This document shows, one piece after another, positions 25,725 to 35,163 of a stretch of 56,958 nt of DNA. The position numbers were made by a program, and so were the translations under genes. Numbering within the stretch: the stretch's first letter is position 1; each line of letters starts with the position of its first letter. The stretch is from Alteribacter populi. Its GTDB lineage: Bacteria > Bacillota > Bacilli > Bacillales > Salisediminibacteriaceae. Location: assembly GCF_002352765.1 (NCBI RefSeq), contig NZ_NISR01000004.1, positions 1-56,958 on the forward strand. Direction: 5' to 3'. Below the pieces are notes generated by a model. That model worked only from the letters and a program-made list of their open reading frames with translations, did no database searches and had not been told where the DNA came from.

Positions 25725-27382
25725 TGACTTCCATCTCCTTTTTTACGCTCCATACGTTCGAAAAGTGTATTGATTTTGGGCAGGTTTTCCCACTCTGCCC
25801 GTTCTAGCATATTTCCTTTAATGACGATGTAAAGAAACAATGCGCCCCCAACCGCTGCAGACGATATGGCAAGACCAGCACTAGCCGCTCGAGACGCTAT
25901 ATTATCTAGCATGTATAGCCCACTATACTGCCAAACAAAGGCCCCTGCTCCCATTCCAGCGATAACAGCCATCCATTTAAATGTAGCTAATACCATGTTT
26001 TCTCCGACAATGCTTTTAGTAAGAACAGCGCGGACAACAAATGCTGACATCACCGTAAAACTGAAGACACTAGCAAGAGCAGCACCTTCTATCTGGAAAA
26101 GGGGAACCAAGAAAATGTTTGCTGCCACTTTTACTACAAGACCAGTAATAAGAGCCAAAAATAACGCCCTTCTTTTCCCCAATCCATGCAAGACTGCAGC
26201 ACCTGTAAGGAATAAAGAAGCAGGGAGCACTGTAAAGCTAAGGATTTGTAAGGCGAATTCCCCTTGACGATCGGTAAATAGCATTGGATTTAAAGAAGGC
26301 ATTATCATAACGAGACCAATTGCAGCAGCTCCTCCAAACACAGCTCCCACCTTTAGTGCACGTTTAGTGTATAGTTGGACAGCTTGTGTGTTTTTATTTA
26401 ACGATGCTTGAGCAATTAATGGAACTAGACTTAAAGAAAAAGACGTAGTAATTACGGTTCCCATCTGAACAACTGGCCAACCACGGTCGTAAGTCCCTTT
26501 ATTCACTGCAATCCATTCCAACGGGAGCCCTGTAAATCCCAACAAGCGAACCATCGTTAATGCATCAATCAATTGCATGAGAATCAGAGACATGGCACTC
26601 AAACAGACAAAAAAGCCACCTGCTAGGATGGTCTTTACGTGAGTTGGCCAATGAATAGGCGCTGCAGGGACAGGTCCCCTTATTGTAAGTGATGCTCTTT
26701 GGTTTGATTTTCTTTTTATAAAGATAATTAGAGTGATAAGAGCTGCAATAGTACCTGCAAAGGAACCTAAAGCAGCAGCAGACCCCGCTGCATAAGGCCC
26801 GTAGTGTTTCATTGCCCAAGCTGAAAAAATTAGGATCACAATGATTCTTACTACTTGTTCTGTTACTTGAGACAGGGCGGAAGGTGCCATCAGTTGCATT
26901 CCTTGGAAATACCCACGCATAACGGAGACAAAAGGGGTAGCTAAAAACGGTGTTGCCATCGCTCGGATTGGCCATGTTAAGTTCGCATCACCAATCGCAT
27001 TGGCCAGGACTGGGGCCGCTACAAATAAAACTCCTCCTAAAACAAGGTTGACTGCTCCCACTGTCAATAACGAAACTCTAAAAAGGGTTTTCACACCATG
27101 AAGCCCTCGTGCAGCATATTCCTCTGAAATCATTTTAGACAGTATAACCGGGAATCCATAGGTAGCCAGCACAAGGGCAATCCCATAAAACGGATAAACC
27201 TGCTGGTACACATAAAATCCGACGTCTCCCGTAATGTTTTGATACGGTACCTTGTATACCGCACTAAGAAACTTAACAACAATCGCGGCCAAAGAGAGGT
27301 AAAGGGCGCCTTTAATAAAAGAATCCCCCGTTTTTGATTTTCTCATTTCTTCAGCTCTCCCTGGTTTCCTTACATCTCTCAT
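25721..27382 (-). CDS. yabM: MATE-like polysaccharide flippase family protein (YabM)
   Basis: A roughly 553-aa membrane protein with about fourteen helices, of the MurJ/SpoVB-type MOP flippase superfamily (GALYLSLAAIVVKFLSAVYK, VYQQVYPFYGIALVLATYG). Probably moves a lipid-linked glycan across the membrane; the substrate is unknown. The frame opens at 27403. ATG 27382, 9 bases after AGGAG, is a better start, and a third ATG (MRKSKTGDS, 27346) is possible. Located between spoVT and mazG as in B. subtilis. Confidence 0.88.
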   Translation of the reverse strand: MRDVRKPGRAEEMRKSKTGDSFIKGALYLSLAAIVVKFLSAVYKVPYQNITGDVGFYVYQQVYPFYGIALVLATYGFPVILSKMISEEYAARGLHGVKTLFRVSLLTVGAVNLVLGGVLFVAAPVLANAIGDANLTWPIRAMATPFLATPFVSVMRGYFQGMQLMAPSALSQVTEQVVRIIVILIFSAWAMKHYGPYAAGSAAALGSFAGTIAALITLIIFIKRKSNQRASLTIRGPVPAAPIHWPTHVKTILAGGFFVCLSAMSLILMQLIDALTMVRLLGFTGLPLEWIAVNKGTYDRGWPVVQMGTVITTSFSLSLVPLIAQASLNKNTQAVQLYTKRALKVGAVFGGAAAIGLVMIMPSLNPMLFTDRQGEFALQILSFTVLPASLFLTGAAVLHGLGKRRALFLALITGLVVKVAANIFLVPLFQIEGAALASVFSFTVMSAFVVRAVLTKSIVGENMVLATFKWMAVIAGMGAGAFVWQYSGLYMLDNIASRAASAGLAISSAAVGGALFLYIVIKGNMLERAEWENLPKINTLFERMERKKGDGSQ

Positions 27383-27417
27383 TCTCGACCTCTCCTGGTG
27401 CATCCGTTCACAAAATT

Positions 27418-27440
27418 GTCAGGGGACTGTCCCCCGAACT
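27418..27440. repeat. Small palindrome GGGGAC-GTCCCC in yabM leader
   Basis: TCAGGGGACTGTCCCCCGAA contains the near-perfect palindrome GGGGAC-T-GTCCCC. It lies about 35 bases upstream of the yabM start and just downstream of a minus-strand TATAAT (around 27455), so it would be a 5'-leader hairpin. Confidence 0.55.
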
Positions 27441-27535
27441 TTTATTTGGTTATTATAGCATATTTGGGTGGGTACTGGCTTAGAGGAGTCTTTATGCCAG
27501 CAATGTAGTATCTCTTTTTGAGCGAGCCCTTGCAT

Positions 27536-27593
27536 TACAAGTAAAGCGCAAGCACTTTGGTCACAAGCTACTAGAACTGTAGCGGCCTTTTAT
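27536..27593 (+). repeat. Diverged R1-like repeat
   Basis: AAAGCGCAAGCACTTTGGTC then ACAAGCTACTAGAACTGTAG parallels the minus-strand R1 copy near yabT (AAAGCGAAAGGCGCCTTGGT ... GAGCTACATTTGAAACGTAG). The similarity is weak but collinear. It is followed directly by an R2 fragment. Confidence 0.4.
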
Positions 27594-27600
27594 TAAAAAC

Positions 27601-27620
27601 ATGGCGTGAGGATAGCTGTC
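27601..27620 (+). repeat. R2 repeat fragment
   Basis: GGCGTGAGGATAGCTGTC matches the 3' end of the R2 copies at 11511-11558 and 49057-49105 with one or two differences. It lies between the diverged R1-like segment and the spoVT terminator. Confidence 0.5.
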
Positions 27621-27647
27621 TACCAATAAACTCTTACCGTTAAACGA

Positions 27648-27680
27648 AAGAGAGCTATGCAATAAGCGGCATAGCTCCCT
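27648..27680 (-). terminator. Intrinsic terminator after spoVT
   Basis: Stem GAGCTATGC (27652-27660) / GCATAGCTC (27669-27677), extended with mismatches, followed on the minus strand by TCTTTCGTTT. Confidence 0.78.
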
Positions 27681-27698
27681 CGACTTCACTATGAGTAT

Positions 27699-28238
27699 TT
27701 ATTGTTCCATTTGTCGCGCTAAGAACCCGGCTGCTGTTTCAGCAAGCTTCTTTTCTACATCTCCCATTTTTGCAGCTTCTTTTGCCACGAGTACGACAGC
27801 TCCGATCGGATCTCCACTTGCAATAATGGGTGCGATAACGTAGCCGTTTAACTCATCTTTCGCTTCTCCTGCAATGTTGTACTCGCCTGACTTAGATTCG
27901 AGCAATGTTTTCCGTTCACTCATAGCAGATTCCACTAGTTCGCCAATACTTTTATTGGCGTAGTCTTTTTTCGATCCTCCTGCTACTGCAATATAGGTGT
28001 CTCGATCAGCAATTAATACAGGATGACTTAGGCTGTCATACAGAGCTTCAGCATATTCCTTTGCAAAGTCCCCCAATTCAGAGATTGGAGAGTATTTCTT
28101 TAAGATGACTTCACCGTCGCGGTCAACAAAGATCTCCAATGGGTCCCCTTCCCGTATCCTTAAGGTACGACGAATTTCTTTGGGGATGACGACCCGGCCT
28201 AAATCATCAATTCGACGAACAATTCCAGTTGCCTTCAT
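27699..28238 (-). CDS. spoVT: Stage V sporulation transcription factor SpoVT
   Basis: Forespore regulator of sigma-G genes. The 179-aa protein has an N-terminal AbrB-like swapped-hairpin DNA-binding domain (residues 1-53; TGIVRRIDDLGRVVIPKEIR, REGDPLEIFVDRDGEVIL) and a C-terminal GAF-like domain (about 56-179). The DNA-binding domain is clearly paralogous to AbrB (48695-48982). Confidence 0.96.
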   Translation of the reverse strand: MKATGIVRRIDDLGRVVIPKEIRRTLRIREGDPLEIFVDRDGEVILKKYSPISELGDFAKEYAEALYDSLSHPVLIADRDTYIAVAGGSKKDYANKSIGELVESAMSERKTLLESKSGEYNIAGEAKDELNGYVIAPIIASGDPIGAVVLVAKEAAKMGDVEKKLAETAAGFLARQMEQ

Positions 28239-28415
28239 ACATACGTTGCCTCACTTTCCTTGTTGTAATCACGTTGATGTACGTTTCGTGTAAGCAATGT
28301 TCGTAGCTTAAACTTGTCCTTATTATCCATCTAAAAAGTAGAACTATTCACCAATTGAAGAATAAAATTGTCACTTTCCTAAGAGTTAGATCATTTTAAT
28401 TTTCTCATCAGTAAA

Positions 28416-28441
28416 AACAGGCCCCCCTAGAGAGGCCTGTT
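28416..28441 (-). terminator. Intrinsic terminator after mfd
   Basis: Stem AACAGGCC / GGCCTGTT followed on the minus strand by TTTTACTG. It lies about 10 bases after the mfd stop. Confidence 0.85.
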
Positions 28442-28450
28442 ATCAATGGA

Positions 28451-31400
28451 TTATCCTACTTTTTCTTTTCTTACCTCATCAAAATCAGAGAGCGTATTTT
28501 CTAATATCGTTAAATACTGACCGTCTTTTAAGTTCTTTCTTTTCACATGGATTGTAATGGAATTGCCTGTCATCGATAAATTCATCTTCCGTGAAATCTG
28601 ATTCACAAGAGAAAACAGCTTGGATCCATCGATCGTTGTTGTGGCCTCTTCTGTTAACAACAACTTGCATTCGTTGTTTTTTTCTACAATAGAGTGTACG
28701 CCCTCTTGTTGTGAGTAGGCTTTAATTTTGGCCACTTGGAATAAATATTTCACTTCCTCAGGAAAGTCACCGAAGCGATCAATCATCTCATTTTGTAAAT
28801 CGAGAATATCGCGTTGAGTTTTGAGCGCTTTAAATCGTTTATACATATCGATCTTTTGTTTCGAGTCGGGTATGTACGATTCAGGAATATACGCATCAAC
28901 TTTAATATCGAATTCCATTTCATGTGTATCTTTTTTCGGAGGCTTGTTTTCTTGGAACTGAACTTTACGCTCATCAATTGCTTCTTTGAGCATTTGTGAA
29001 TAGAGATCAAAACCAACAGAGGCAATAAACCCATGCTGTTCAGCACCTAATAAGTTCCCTGCTCCTCGAATCGATAAGTCGCGCATCGCGATTTTAAATC
29101 CAGAACCGAGCTCGGTAAATTCTTTAATCGATTGTAGACGTTTTTCAGCGACTTCTGTTAACACCTTATCCCGTTGATGAGTGAAATACGCATACGCGAC
29201 TCGGTTTGAACGACCTACGCGTCCTCGCAATTGATAAAGTTGCGACAGCCCCATCTTATCTGCATCATAAATAATCAGCGTATTGACATTCGGAATATCA
29301 ACGCCCGTTTCAATAATCGTTGTCGTCACCAAAACATCAGCATTTCCTTCAAGAAAATCGAGCATCACATTTTCAAGCTCTGTCTCGGTCATTTTCCCAT
29401 GGGCAAATCGGACTGATGCATCCGGAACGAGCATCGATATTTTATCTGCCATTGTTTCGATATCTTCCACACGGTTATAAAGGAAAAATACTTGTCCTCC
29501 TCTAGCAAGTTCCCTCTCAATAGCTTCTCGTGTGAGTGCTTCATTGAATTCCACAACATAAGTCTGAACTGGGAAACGGTTTTCTGGCGGTGTTTCAATC
29601 ACAGACAAATCACGTACTCCTAGCATTGACATATGGAGGGTTCGCGGAATTGGTGTAGCCGTGAGCGTTAACACATCAACGTTCGCTTTTAATTGTTTAA
29701 TTTTTTCCTTGTGGGTTACACCAAACCTCTGCTCTTCATCAACGACTAGTAAACCGAGGTTCTTAAATTCAACATCTTTCGAAAGCAAGCGATGCGTGCC
29801 AACGACAATGTCCATCGTACCTTTTCTTAGTACATCGACCGTTTCTTTTTGTTCTTTGCGGGACCGAAAGCGACTCATCAGCCCAATGTTTATCGCAAAC
29901 TCCTGGAATCGTTCGCGAATCGTTTCATAATGCTGCTGAGCTAATATCGTCGTGGGCACAAGAAAAGCAACTTGTTTTCCATCCATAATAGCTTTAAAAG
30001 CAGCTCGCAAAGCAACTTCTGTTTTTCCATAACCAACATCACCGCAAAGGAGGCGATCCATCGGGCGATCTCGTTCCATATCCAGTTTAATTTCTTCGAT
30101 AGCGGTAATTTGGTCATCCGTCTCCTGGTACGGGAAAGATGTCTCAAATTCCCGCTGCTCGGACCCGTCTTTTGTAAAGGCATGCCCTTTACTCGCTTCA
30201 CGTTCTGCATATAATTTAATGAGGTCATCAGCAATATCCTCAACCGAAGAGCGGACTTTCCGTTTCACTTTTTTCCATTCACTTCCGCCCAAAGCATAAA
30301 GCTTAGGCTCTTTGTCTTCGGAACCTACGTATTTTTGCACTTGATCAATTTGTTCAACGGGCACATATAATTTGTCATCACCAGCATAGGTGATGTGCAA
30401 GTAATCTTTATGAATGCCACCAATATCAAGTGTATCGATACCTAAATATTTGCCGATACCGTGGTTAATATGGACAACCCAATCGCCTACTTTTAACTCA
30501 GAATAGCTTTTAATTCGTTCTGCATTCGATAGCTTCTGCCTACTACGCTTAGGTCGACGTGATTTTTTCGTAAACACTTCTTCTTCTGTCACAACAATAA
30601 GCCGCTGTAACGGTAATTCAAATCCGGCTGTCATGTGGCCGACAGTTATTAGCGCTTGTCCGTGGTGCGGCACCGCATCCGCTGAAGTTATCGCAGCTTC
30701 AATATCATAATCAGAGAGGACCTGCTTCATCCTTTCTGCACGACCCTGGTCTCCAGCCGCAAACAAAATTTTATATTCTGCTTCTTTCCAACGATTTACT
30801 TCTGTTTTTAACAAATGAAGCTGACCGTGAAAGTTTTGCATCGATTTAGCTTGAAAATTTACGATGTTTTTTGGAGCTGTTGAAGCAACGTGTCGTAAAA
30901 ACAAGCTTAAATAAACACGAGGAACCTCAGCACTCTCTATTAATTCACTCCAACTCTTAGAAATGACTAAATCAGACACAGTCGCACCTTGAGCTAACAT
31001 CGTTGTTTGCCATTCTGCCTCTTCTTTTTCTAAGCTTTGGGCCATTTCTTGCACACGCCCAATTTCATCAACAAAAACGGCGCTCCCCTCAGGCAGGTAG
31101 TCTAGCAAGGTCGCTTTTTCCTGATAATAATAAGCCATATATTTGTACATGGCATCGAAAGGCGTTTTTTCTTTTAGCCAGCCAATCTCTTCACCCACTT
31201 TTTCAGCCATCTTTTCTTTCGTTGCCGCATCTTTCATTCTCGAAAGGCTCTTTGAAAGCTGATGTTCGAGACGTTCTACTCCTGCTTTATAATGCTCATC
31301 AAATAATAGAACTTCTTTTGCCGGACCAATCCACACTTGTTTTACTTGCTTTTGGGAACGTTGTGTTTCCACATCAAAATAGCGGATCGAATCCACTTCT

Positions 31401-31996
31401 GTATCGAAAAGTTCAATTCGGATCGGGTGCTCTTCTGTAAGAGGATATATATCAATAATTCCACCACGTACACTAAATTCACCGGGAGATGATACCATGT
31501 CAACCCTGACAAACCCCATCGATACAAATCTTCCTAGTAAATCATCCAACTCTAAATCTTCGGCTAATTTCACTTGGACCTGGCACTTTTCCCAGACCGA
31601 CTTTGGTGGTAACAATCTTCTTAAGCCAGCCATCGGTGTAATGACGATGCCCGGCTTTCCAGATGTCCACTGGTTTAACGCTTCAATCCGCTGTCCCCGC
31701 ATTTCAGGGGATGCAACAGCAATCTCAGAAGCAATCAATTCATTAACAGGGTATAAAAACAGATGATCTTCATTTACTAGAGACGAAAGGTCATCATAAA
31801 GCTTTTGCGCTTGGTATAAATTATGTGTCACGATGAGCTGTGATCGATTTGCTTTTTGATAGATTGACGCCAGAAGTAATGAACGAGATGAACCAGTTAA
31901 ACCTGCCACCATTTGCTCTGATAGACCGGCTTCAATACCATCGACCACACTTGCTACATCATCTCCTTGTAAAAAGGATTCTATTAAACCGTTCAA
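28451..31996 (-). CDS. mfd: Transcription-repair coupling factor Mfd
   Basis: Removes stalled RNA polymerase at lesions and recruits UvrA. The 1181-aa protein has the UvrB-like N-terminal modules, the RNAP-interacting Tudor-like domain (VGDWVVHINHGIGKYLGID, about residue 500) and the RecG-like motor. The motor has Walker A CGDVGYGKTEVALRA, the DEEQRFGV box and a QLRGRVGRS motif. A C-terminal TRCF domain follows. It starts with TTG at 31996, 8 bases after a run of G (AAGGGGGG); no better ATG exists. Confidence 0.97.
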   Translation of the reverse strand: MNGLIESFLQGDDVASVVDGIEAGLSEQMVAGLTGSSRSLLLASIYQKANRSQLIVTHNLYQAQKLYDDLSSLVNEDHLFLYPVNELIASEIAVASPEMRGQRIEALNQWTSGKPGIVITPMAGLRRLLPPKSVWEKCQVQVKLAEDLELDDLLGRFVSMGFVRVDMVSSPGEFSVRGGIIDIYPLTEEHPIRIELFDTEVDSIRYFDVETQRSQKQVKQVWIGPAKEVLLFDEHYKAGVERLEHQLSKSLSRMKDAATKEKMAEKVGEEIGWLKEKTPFDAMYKYMAYYYQEKATLLDYLPEGSAVFVDEIGRVQEMAQSLEKEEAEWQTTMLAQGATVSDLVISKSWSELIESAEVPRVYLSLFLRHVASTAPKNIVNFQAKSMQNFHGQLHLLKTEVNRWKEAEYKILFAAGDQGRAERMKQVLSDYDIEAAITSADAVPHHGQALITVGHMTAGFELPLQRLIVVTEEEVFTKKSRRPKRSRQKLSNAERIKSYSELKVGDWVVHINHGIGKYLGIDTLDIGGIHKDYLHITYAGDDKLYVPVEQIDQVQKYVGSEDKEPKLYALGGSEWKKVKRKVRSSVEDIADDLIKLYAEREASKGHAFTKDGSEQREFETSFPYQETDDQITAIEEIKLDMERDRPMDRLLCGDVGYGKTEVALRAAFKAIMDGKQVAFLVPTTILAQQHYETIRERFQEFAINIGLMSRFRSRKEQKETVDVLRKGTMDIVVGTHRLLSKDVEFKNLGLLVVDEEQRFGVTHKEKIKQLKANVDVLTLTATPIPRTLHMSMLGVRDLSVIETPPENRFPVQTYVVEFNEALTREAIERELARGGQVFFLYNRVEDIETMADKISMLVPDASVRFAHGKMTETELENVMLDFLEGNADVLVTTTIIETGVDIPNVNTLIIYDADKMGLSQLYQLRGRVGRSNRVAYAYFTHQRDKVLTEVAEKRLQSIKEFTELGSGFKIAMRDLSIRGAGNLLGAEQHGFIASVGFDLYSQMLKEAIDERKVQFQENKPPKKDTHEMEFDIKVDAYIPESYIPDSKQKIDMYKRFKALKTQRDILDLQNEMIDRFGDFPEEVKYLFQVAKIKAYSQQEGVHSIVEKNNECKLLLTEEATTTIDGSKLFSLVNQISRKMNLSMTGNSITIHVKRKNLKDGQYLTILENTLSDFDEVRKEKVG

Positions 31997-32108
31997 TGGG
32001 ATGTCCCCCCCTTTAAAAATTATTAGTTAAGAAGTTGTTTTAATGTTATTTAGGATCTTATCTCAACGCTGTTTTCTAAAATACTGTTGCTTTTAGCTTT
32101 TAAACGTT

Positions 32109-32126
32109 AGCTATTTTTCCCGGACT
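32109..32126. repeat. R3 repeat fragment
   Basis: The 18-base word AGCTATTTTTCCCGGACT is found here and, identically, at 53418-53435. An exact 18-base match between two intergenic sites is unlikely by chance in a window this size. It lies in the 230-bp gap upstream of mfd. Confidence 0.55.
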
Positions 32127-32190
32127 TGTTAGCCGCCCGCTTATATTATAGAATACCCTATTTATGGGGTGATAATAAACATTGAAAAAC

Positions 32191-32211
32191 GCTTTGGCGA
32201 GAAGCCAAAGC
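32191..32211 (-). terminator. Intrinsic terminator after fin
   Basis: Perfect stem GCTTTGGC / GCCAAAGC with a 5-base loop, followed on the minus strand by GTTTTTCAATG. Confidence 0.87.
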
Positions 32212-32228
32212 TTTATTTCATAATCTTT

Positions 32229-32459
32229 TTATTGAAGAAATGATTCGTATTGATGATAATCAGGATTTTCTGCTAACGTTTGCTCACAATCTTCACATAT
32301 AACGTCAACATGAATATCTCCCTTTGTATCATAGCGTATCATCTTATGTTGTTCATCCTCTGTTAAAGAATGAAAGCCTAGTTGCTCACTGTCAGCTGCC
32401 CTGTCACTCAGTGACCCGAGCTTTGTTCTACAGTGACGGCATTGATAATGAATAGCCAT
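32229..32459 (-). CDS. fin: Anti-sigma-F factor Fin
   Basis: A 76-aa zinc-ribbon-like protein with CRHC near the N-terminus and CEDC near residue 55. In B. subtilis Fin (YabK) inhibits sigma-F during the switch to sigma-G. Identified by size, the two CxxC pairs and position between pth and mfd. Confidence 0.9.
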   Translation of the reverse strand: MAIHYQCRHCRTKLGSLSDRAADSEQLGFHSLTEDEQHKMIRYDTKGDIHVDVICEDCEQTLAENPDYHQYESFLQ

Positions 32460-32596
32460 GTATATCCTCCTCTTAGCCTATGCAAGTCATTGCATTACTA
32501 GTATAAGCAGGGATAATATTCACTATTCGTCTCACTTATTATTTTGATACAATAAACTTTTTACTTACGTGTTTTCGTAAATATGTTTGAGACCCT

Positions 32597-33157
32597 TTAC
32601 TTATTATACTCGTTCATTACCCGGTCAAAAGGTAACTTAGTCCATGCTTCACATGCTTTTGCAGCTTTTTCTACAGCTTCATCGACTAATTTTCGCTCAT
32701 CAGGTGCATACCTGCCAAGAACGTGATCAGTAACTGCCTGTCCTTGATCTGGTCTACCGACCCCCACACGAATCCGTTTAAATTGATCTGTGCCAAGATT
32801 TTGAATTAGAGACTTGATGCCATTGTGACCACCCGCTCCCCCTTTTTGGCGAAGGCGGATTTTTCCAGGAACTAAGTCTAAGTCATCATATACGACAAGC
32901 AAATCATCAATATCGATTTTATAATATTTCATTAAAGGTACAACTGATTCACCAGATAAGTTCATATAAGTTAACGGTTTCAATAAAAAAAGCTTCTCTT
33001 CTCCTACTCTTGAAAAACCAAAGGCTCCCTTAAATTTACTTTGATTTAACTCGATAGTAAACTTACTTTGGCATTGATCAATCACTTCAAAGCCGACATT
33101 GTGCCTCGTGCCATCATATTTGGAGCCGGGGTTTCCTAACCCAACGATGAGTTTCAT
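32597..33157 (-). CDS. pth: Peptidyl-tRNA hydrolase
   Basis: Recycles tRNA from prematurely released peptidyl-tRNA. The 186-aa protein has the family signature KLIVGLGNPGSKYDGTRHNV at its N-terminus (catalytic His in TRHNVGF) and LVVYDDLDLVPGKIRLRQKG, then GGHNGIKSL. Start ATG 33157 has GAGAGG upstream; the frame is open to 33214. It is the spoVC gene of B. subtilis. Confidence 0.95.
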   Translation of the reverse strand: MKLIVGLGNPGSKYDGTRHNVGFEVIDQCQSKFTIELNQSKFKGAFGFSRVGEEKLFLLKPLTYMNLSGESVVPLMKYYKIDIDDLLVVYDDLDLVPGKIRLRQKGGAGGHNGIKSLIQNLGTDQFKRIRVGVGRPDQGQAVTDHVLGRYAPDERKLVDEAVEKAAKACEAWTKLPFDRVMNEYNK

Positions 33158-33288
33158 AGCTACTTCCTCTCTTTCTTCATCTGCAGAACGATTAAACCAC
33201 TTCTTTAAAAACATCTGAACCCCCCCTTTTTGCTTTTACGCCATGACAACTTAACGAGCTGATTTCACCCTTGAATGCAAGGTGAAAA

Positions 33289-33315
33289 GAGGCATAACCG
33301 TTTTGGTTATACCTC
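33289..33315 (-). terminator. Intrinsic terminator after rplY/ctc
   Basis: Stem GAGGCATAACC / GGTTATACCTC with one mismatch, followed on the minus strand by TTTTCACC. It lies just after the stop codon. Confidence 0.87.
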
Positions 33316-33333
33316 CCTTTTACAAGTATTCTG

Positions 33334-33975
33334 TTACTCTTTAGACTCTTCGCTTTCATCGTCACTTCCCACAAGCTCCGGCTCGCCGCCTTCTTCACGG
33401 CCACCAACTTCCGGTTCTTCTGGCTCTTCAGTTGGAGGTAGCACAGAAACAACGACCTCTTCAGGATCGTTATTGAACTCATAGTTTCCAAGCCCTTTAA
33501 TGTCCTTAACTTGAATAGAATCATTAATTTCTAAATCACTCACGTCAAGTTGAATCGAATCTGGCAGGTCACTTGGAAGTGCTCGTACAGAAAGCTCGTA
33601 AACCGCTAATTGAACGACACCACCTTGTTTTGCACCATTTGCTTCACCATTAAGGTGAACGGGAATATCAGCATCCAATTCACTCTTCATATCAACGGCA
33701 TAGAAATCCAAATGAACGAATTCATTTTTCATACGATCCACTTGCATATCATAAATCATCACATCATACTTTTTACCGTCTTTATCAAGTTTAAAAACGC
33801 CTGTTTTTCCAACTTCACGATATGTTTTAACAAACTCAATCTCTTCTACTGTAACCGGAGTAGATTCGATTTCCTTACCGTAAAGAATGGCCGGAATGCC
33901 TCCTTGATGACGAATTTTATTGAGTCTTGAACCTCGTAAATCCTTTCGGTCTACTGCTCGCAATACTGTTTCCAT
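33334..33975 (-). CDS. rplY: 50S ribosomal protein L25, general stress form (Ctc)
   Basis: 5S-rRNA-binding protein of the long L25/TL5/Ctc type. The 213 aa comprise an N-terminal L25 beta-barrel (about 1-92), a C-terminal TL5-like domain, and a strongly acidic tail (about 180-213). In B. subtilis ctc is a classic sigma-B stress gene, and a sigma-B-like promoter is present here upstream. Confidence 0.93.
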   Translation of the reverse strand: METVLRAVDRKDLRGSRLNKIRHQGGIPAILYGKEIESTPVTVEEIEFVKTYREVGKTGVFKLDKDGKKYDVMIYDMQVDRMKNEFVHLDFYAVDMKSELDADIPVHLNGEANGAKQGGVVQLAVYELSVRALPSDLPDSIQLDVSDLEINDSIQVKDIKGLGNYEFNNDPEEVVVSVLPPTEEPEEPEVGGREEGGEPELVGSDDESEESKE

Positions 33976-34064
33976 GTCTAGTCACCTCATCCTTTTCAGT
34001 AGATGGTTGTACACTTTGCAGGCTTTTGTAATCCTCTGCTATGAACACACACACCTATATTTGT

Positions 34065-34090
34065 TTTCCCAATTTTGAATGATTTGAAAC
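34065..34090 (-). promoter_or_regulatory. Probable sigma-B promoter of ctc
   Basis: Minus strand GTTTCA (34085-34090), a 14-bp spacer, then GGGAAA (34065-34070). This matches the sigma-B consensus (GTTTAA, N12-14, GGGWAW) with one mismatch, about 90 bp upstream of rplY. Control of ctc by sigma-B is established in B. subtilis. Confidence 0.65.
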
Positions 34091-34150
34091 CAACACTTGG
34101 TCCTAATTGCTGTTCTTTCTCAGATGTTTCGTCTTCACAGGCGCTAATAC

Positions 34151-35101
34151 TTAATCGAAGAGCTTACTTACAGAGCGTTGCTCATGTACGTGGATAATCG
34201 CTTTAGCCATCAACTCTCCAACAGATAACGTCGTCACTTTTCCTGTTTTCTTCTCTTCAGGAAGGTTGATTGTATTCGTGACAACAAGCTCTTTGATTTT
34301 AGAGTTTTCAATACGTTCCATTGCAGGACCAGATAAAACTGGGTGTGTACAACAAGCGTACACTTCTGTCGCTCCATTTTCAACTAATGCGTTCGCAGCA
34401 AGTGTCATCGTACCCGCTGTATCAATAATATCATCAATGATAATGGCTGTCTTACCTTCTACATTACCGACAATGTTCATCACTTCAGCAACGTTAGGCT
34501 TTGGACGACGTTTATCAATAATCGCAATGGGAGCTTTCAGTCGATCAGCCATTTTTCTTGCACGAATTACACCACCGTGGTCAGGTGAAACGATGACAGT
34601 ATCCTCAAAGTTTTTACTGTCAAAATAGTCTGCTAAGATAGGAACACCTACAAGTTGGTCAACAGGAATATCAAAGAAGCCCTGAATTTGTGTCGCGTGC
34701 AAGTCTAATGCAATCACTCTCGTTGCCCCTGCAGTTTCAAGAAGGTTTGCAACCAATTTTGCAGTAATCGGCTCTCTTGAACGAGCTTTGCGGTCTTGAC
34801 GTGCATATCCGTAATAAGGCATCACCACATTAATCGTTTTTGCAGATGCACGTTTTAACGCATCAATCATAATCAGCAATTCCATAATGTGTTCGTTTGC
34901 TGGTGAAGATGTGGACTGAATCACATATGTGTCACAGCCACGAATACTTTCTTCAATGTTGATTTGGATCTCCCCATCGCTGAAACGCGAAACCGAACTC
35001 TTTCCCATTTCAATTCCGATGTGTTTTGTAATTTCATGTGCAAGTTCCGGGTTTGAGTTTAGTGTAAATACTTTAAGTTTTCCATCGCCGTACTGAGCCA
35101 T
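34151..35101 (-). CDS. prs: Ribose-phosphate pyrophosphokinase
   Basis: Makes PRPP from ribose 5-phosphate and ATP. The 316-aa protein has the flexible loop DRKARSREPITAKL, the ribose 5-P/PRPP motif AIIIDDIIDTAGTM and LDLHATQIQGFF. Start ATG 35101 follows GGAGGT by 10 bases; the first ATG of the frame (35119) overlaps that site. It directly follows glmU, as in B. subtilis. Confidence 0.97.
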   Translation of the reverse strand: MAQYGDGKLKVFTLNSNPELAHEITKHIGIEMGKSSVSRFSDGEIQINIEESIRGCDTYVIQSTSSPANEHIMELLIMIDALKRASAKTINVVMPYYGYARQDRKARSREPITAKLVANLLETAGATRVIALDLHATQIQGFFDIPVDQLVGVPILADYFDSKNFEDTVIVSPDHGGVIRARKMADRLKAPIAIIDKRRPKPNVAEVMNIVGNVEGKTAIIIDDIIDTAGTMTLAANALVENGATEVYACCTHPVLSGPAMERIENSKIKELVVTNTINLPEEKKTGKVTTLSVGELMAKAIIHVHEQRSVSKLFD

Positions 35102-35163
35102 TATTGCACTTACCTCCATACATTCATAATTGGTTTTTCATTTCTATGACCTAGAGCAGCATT

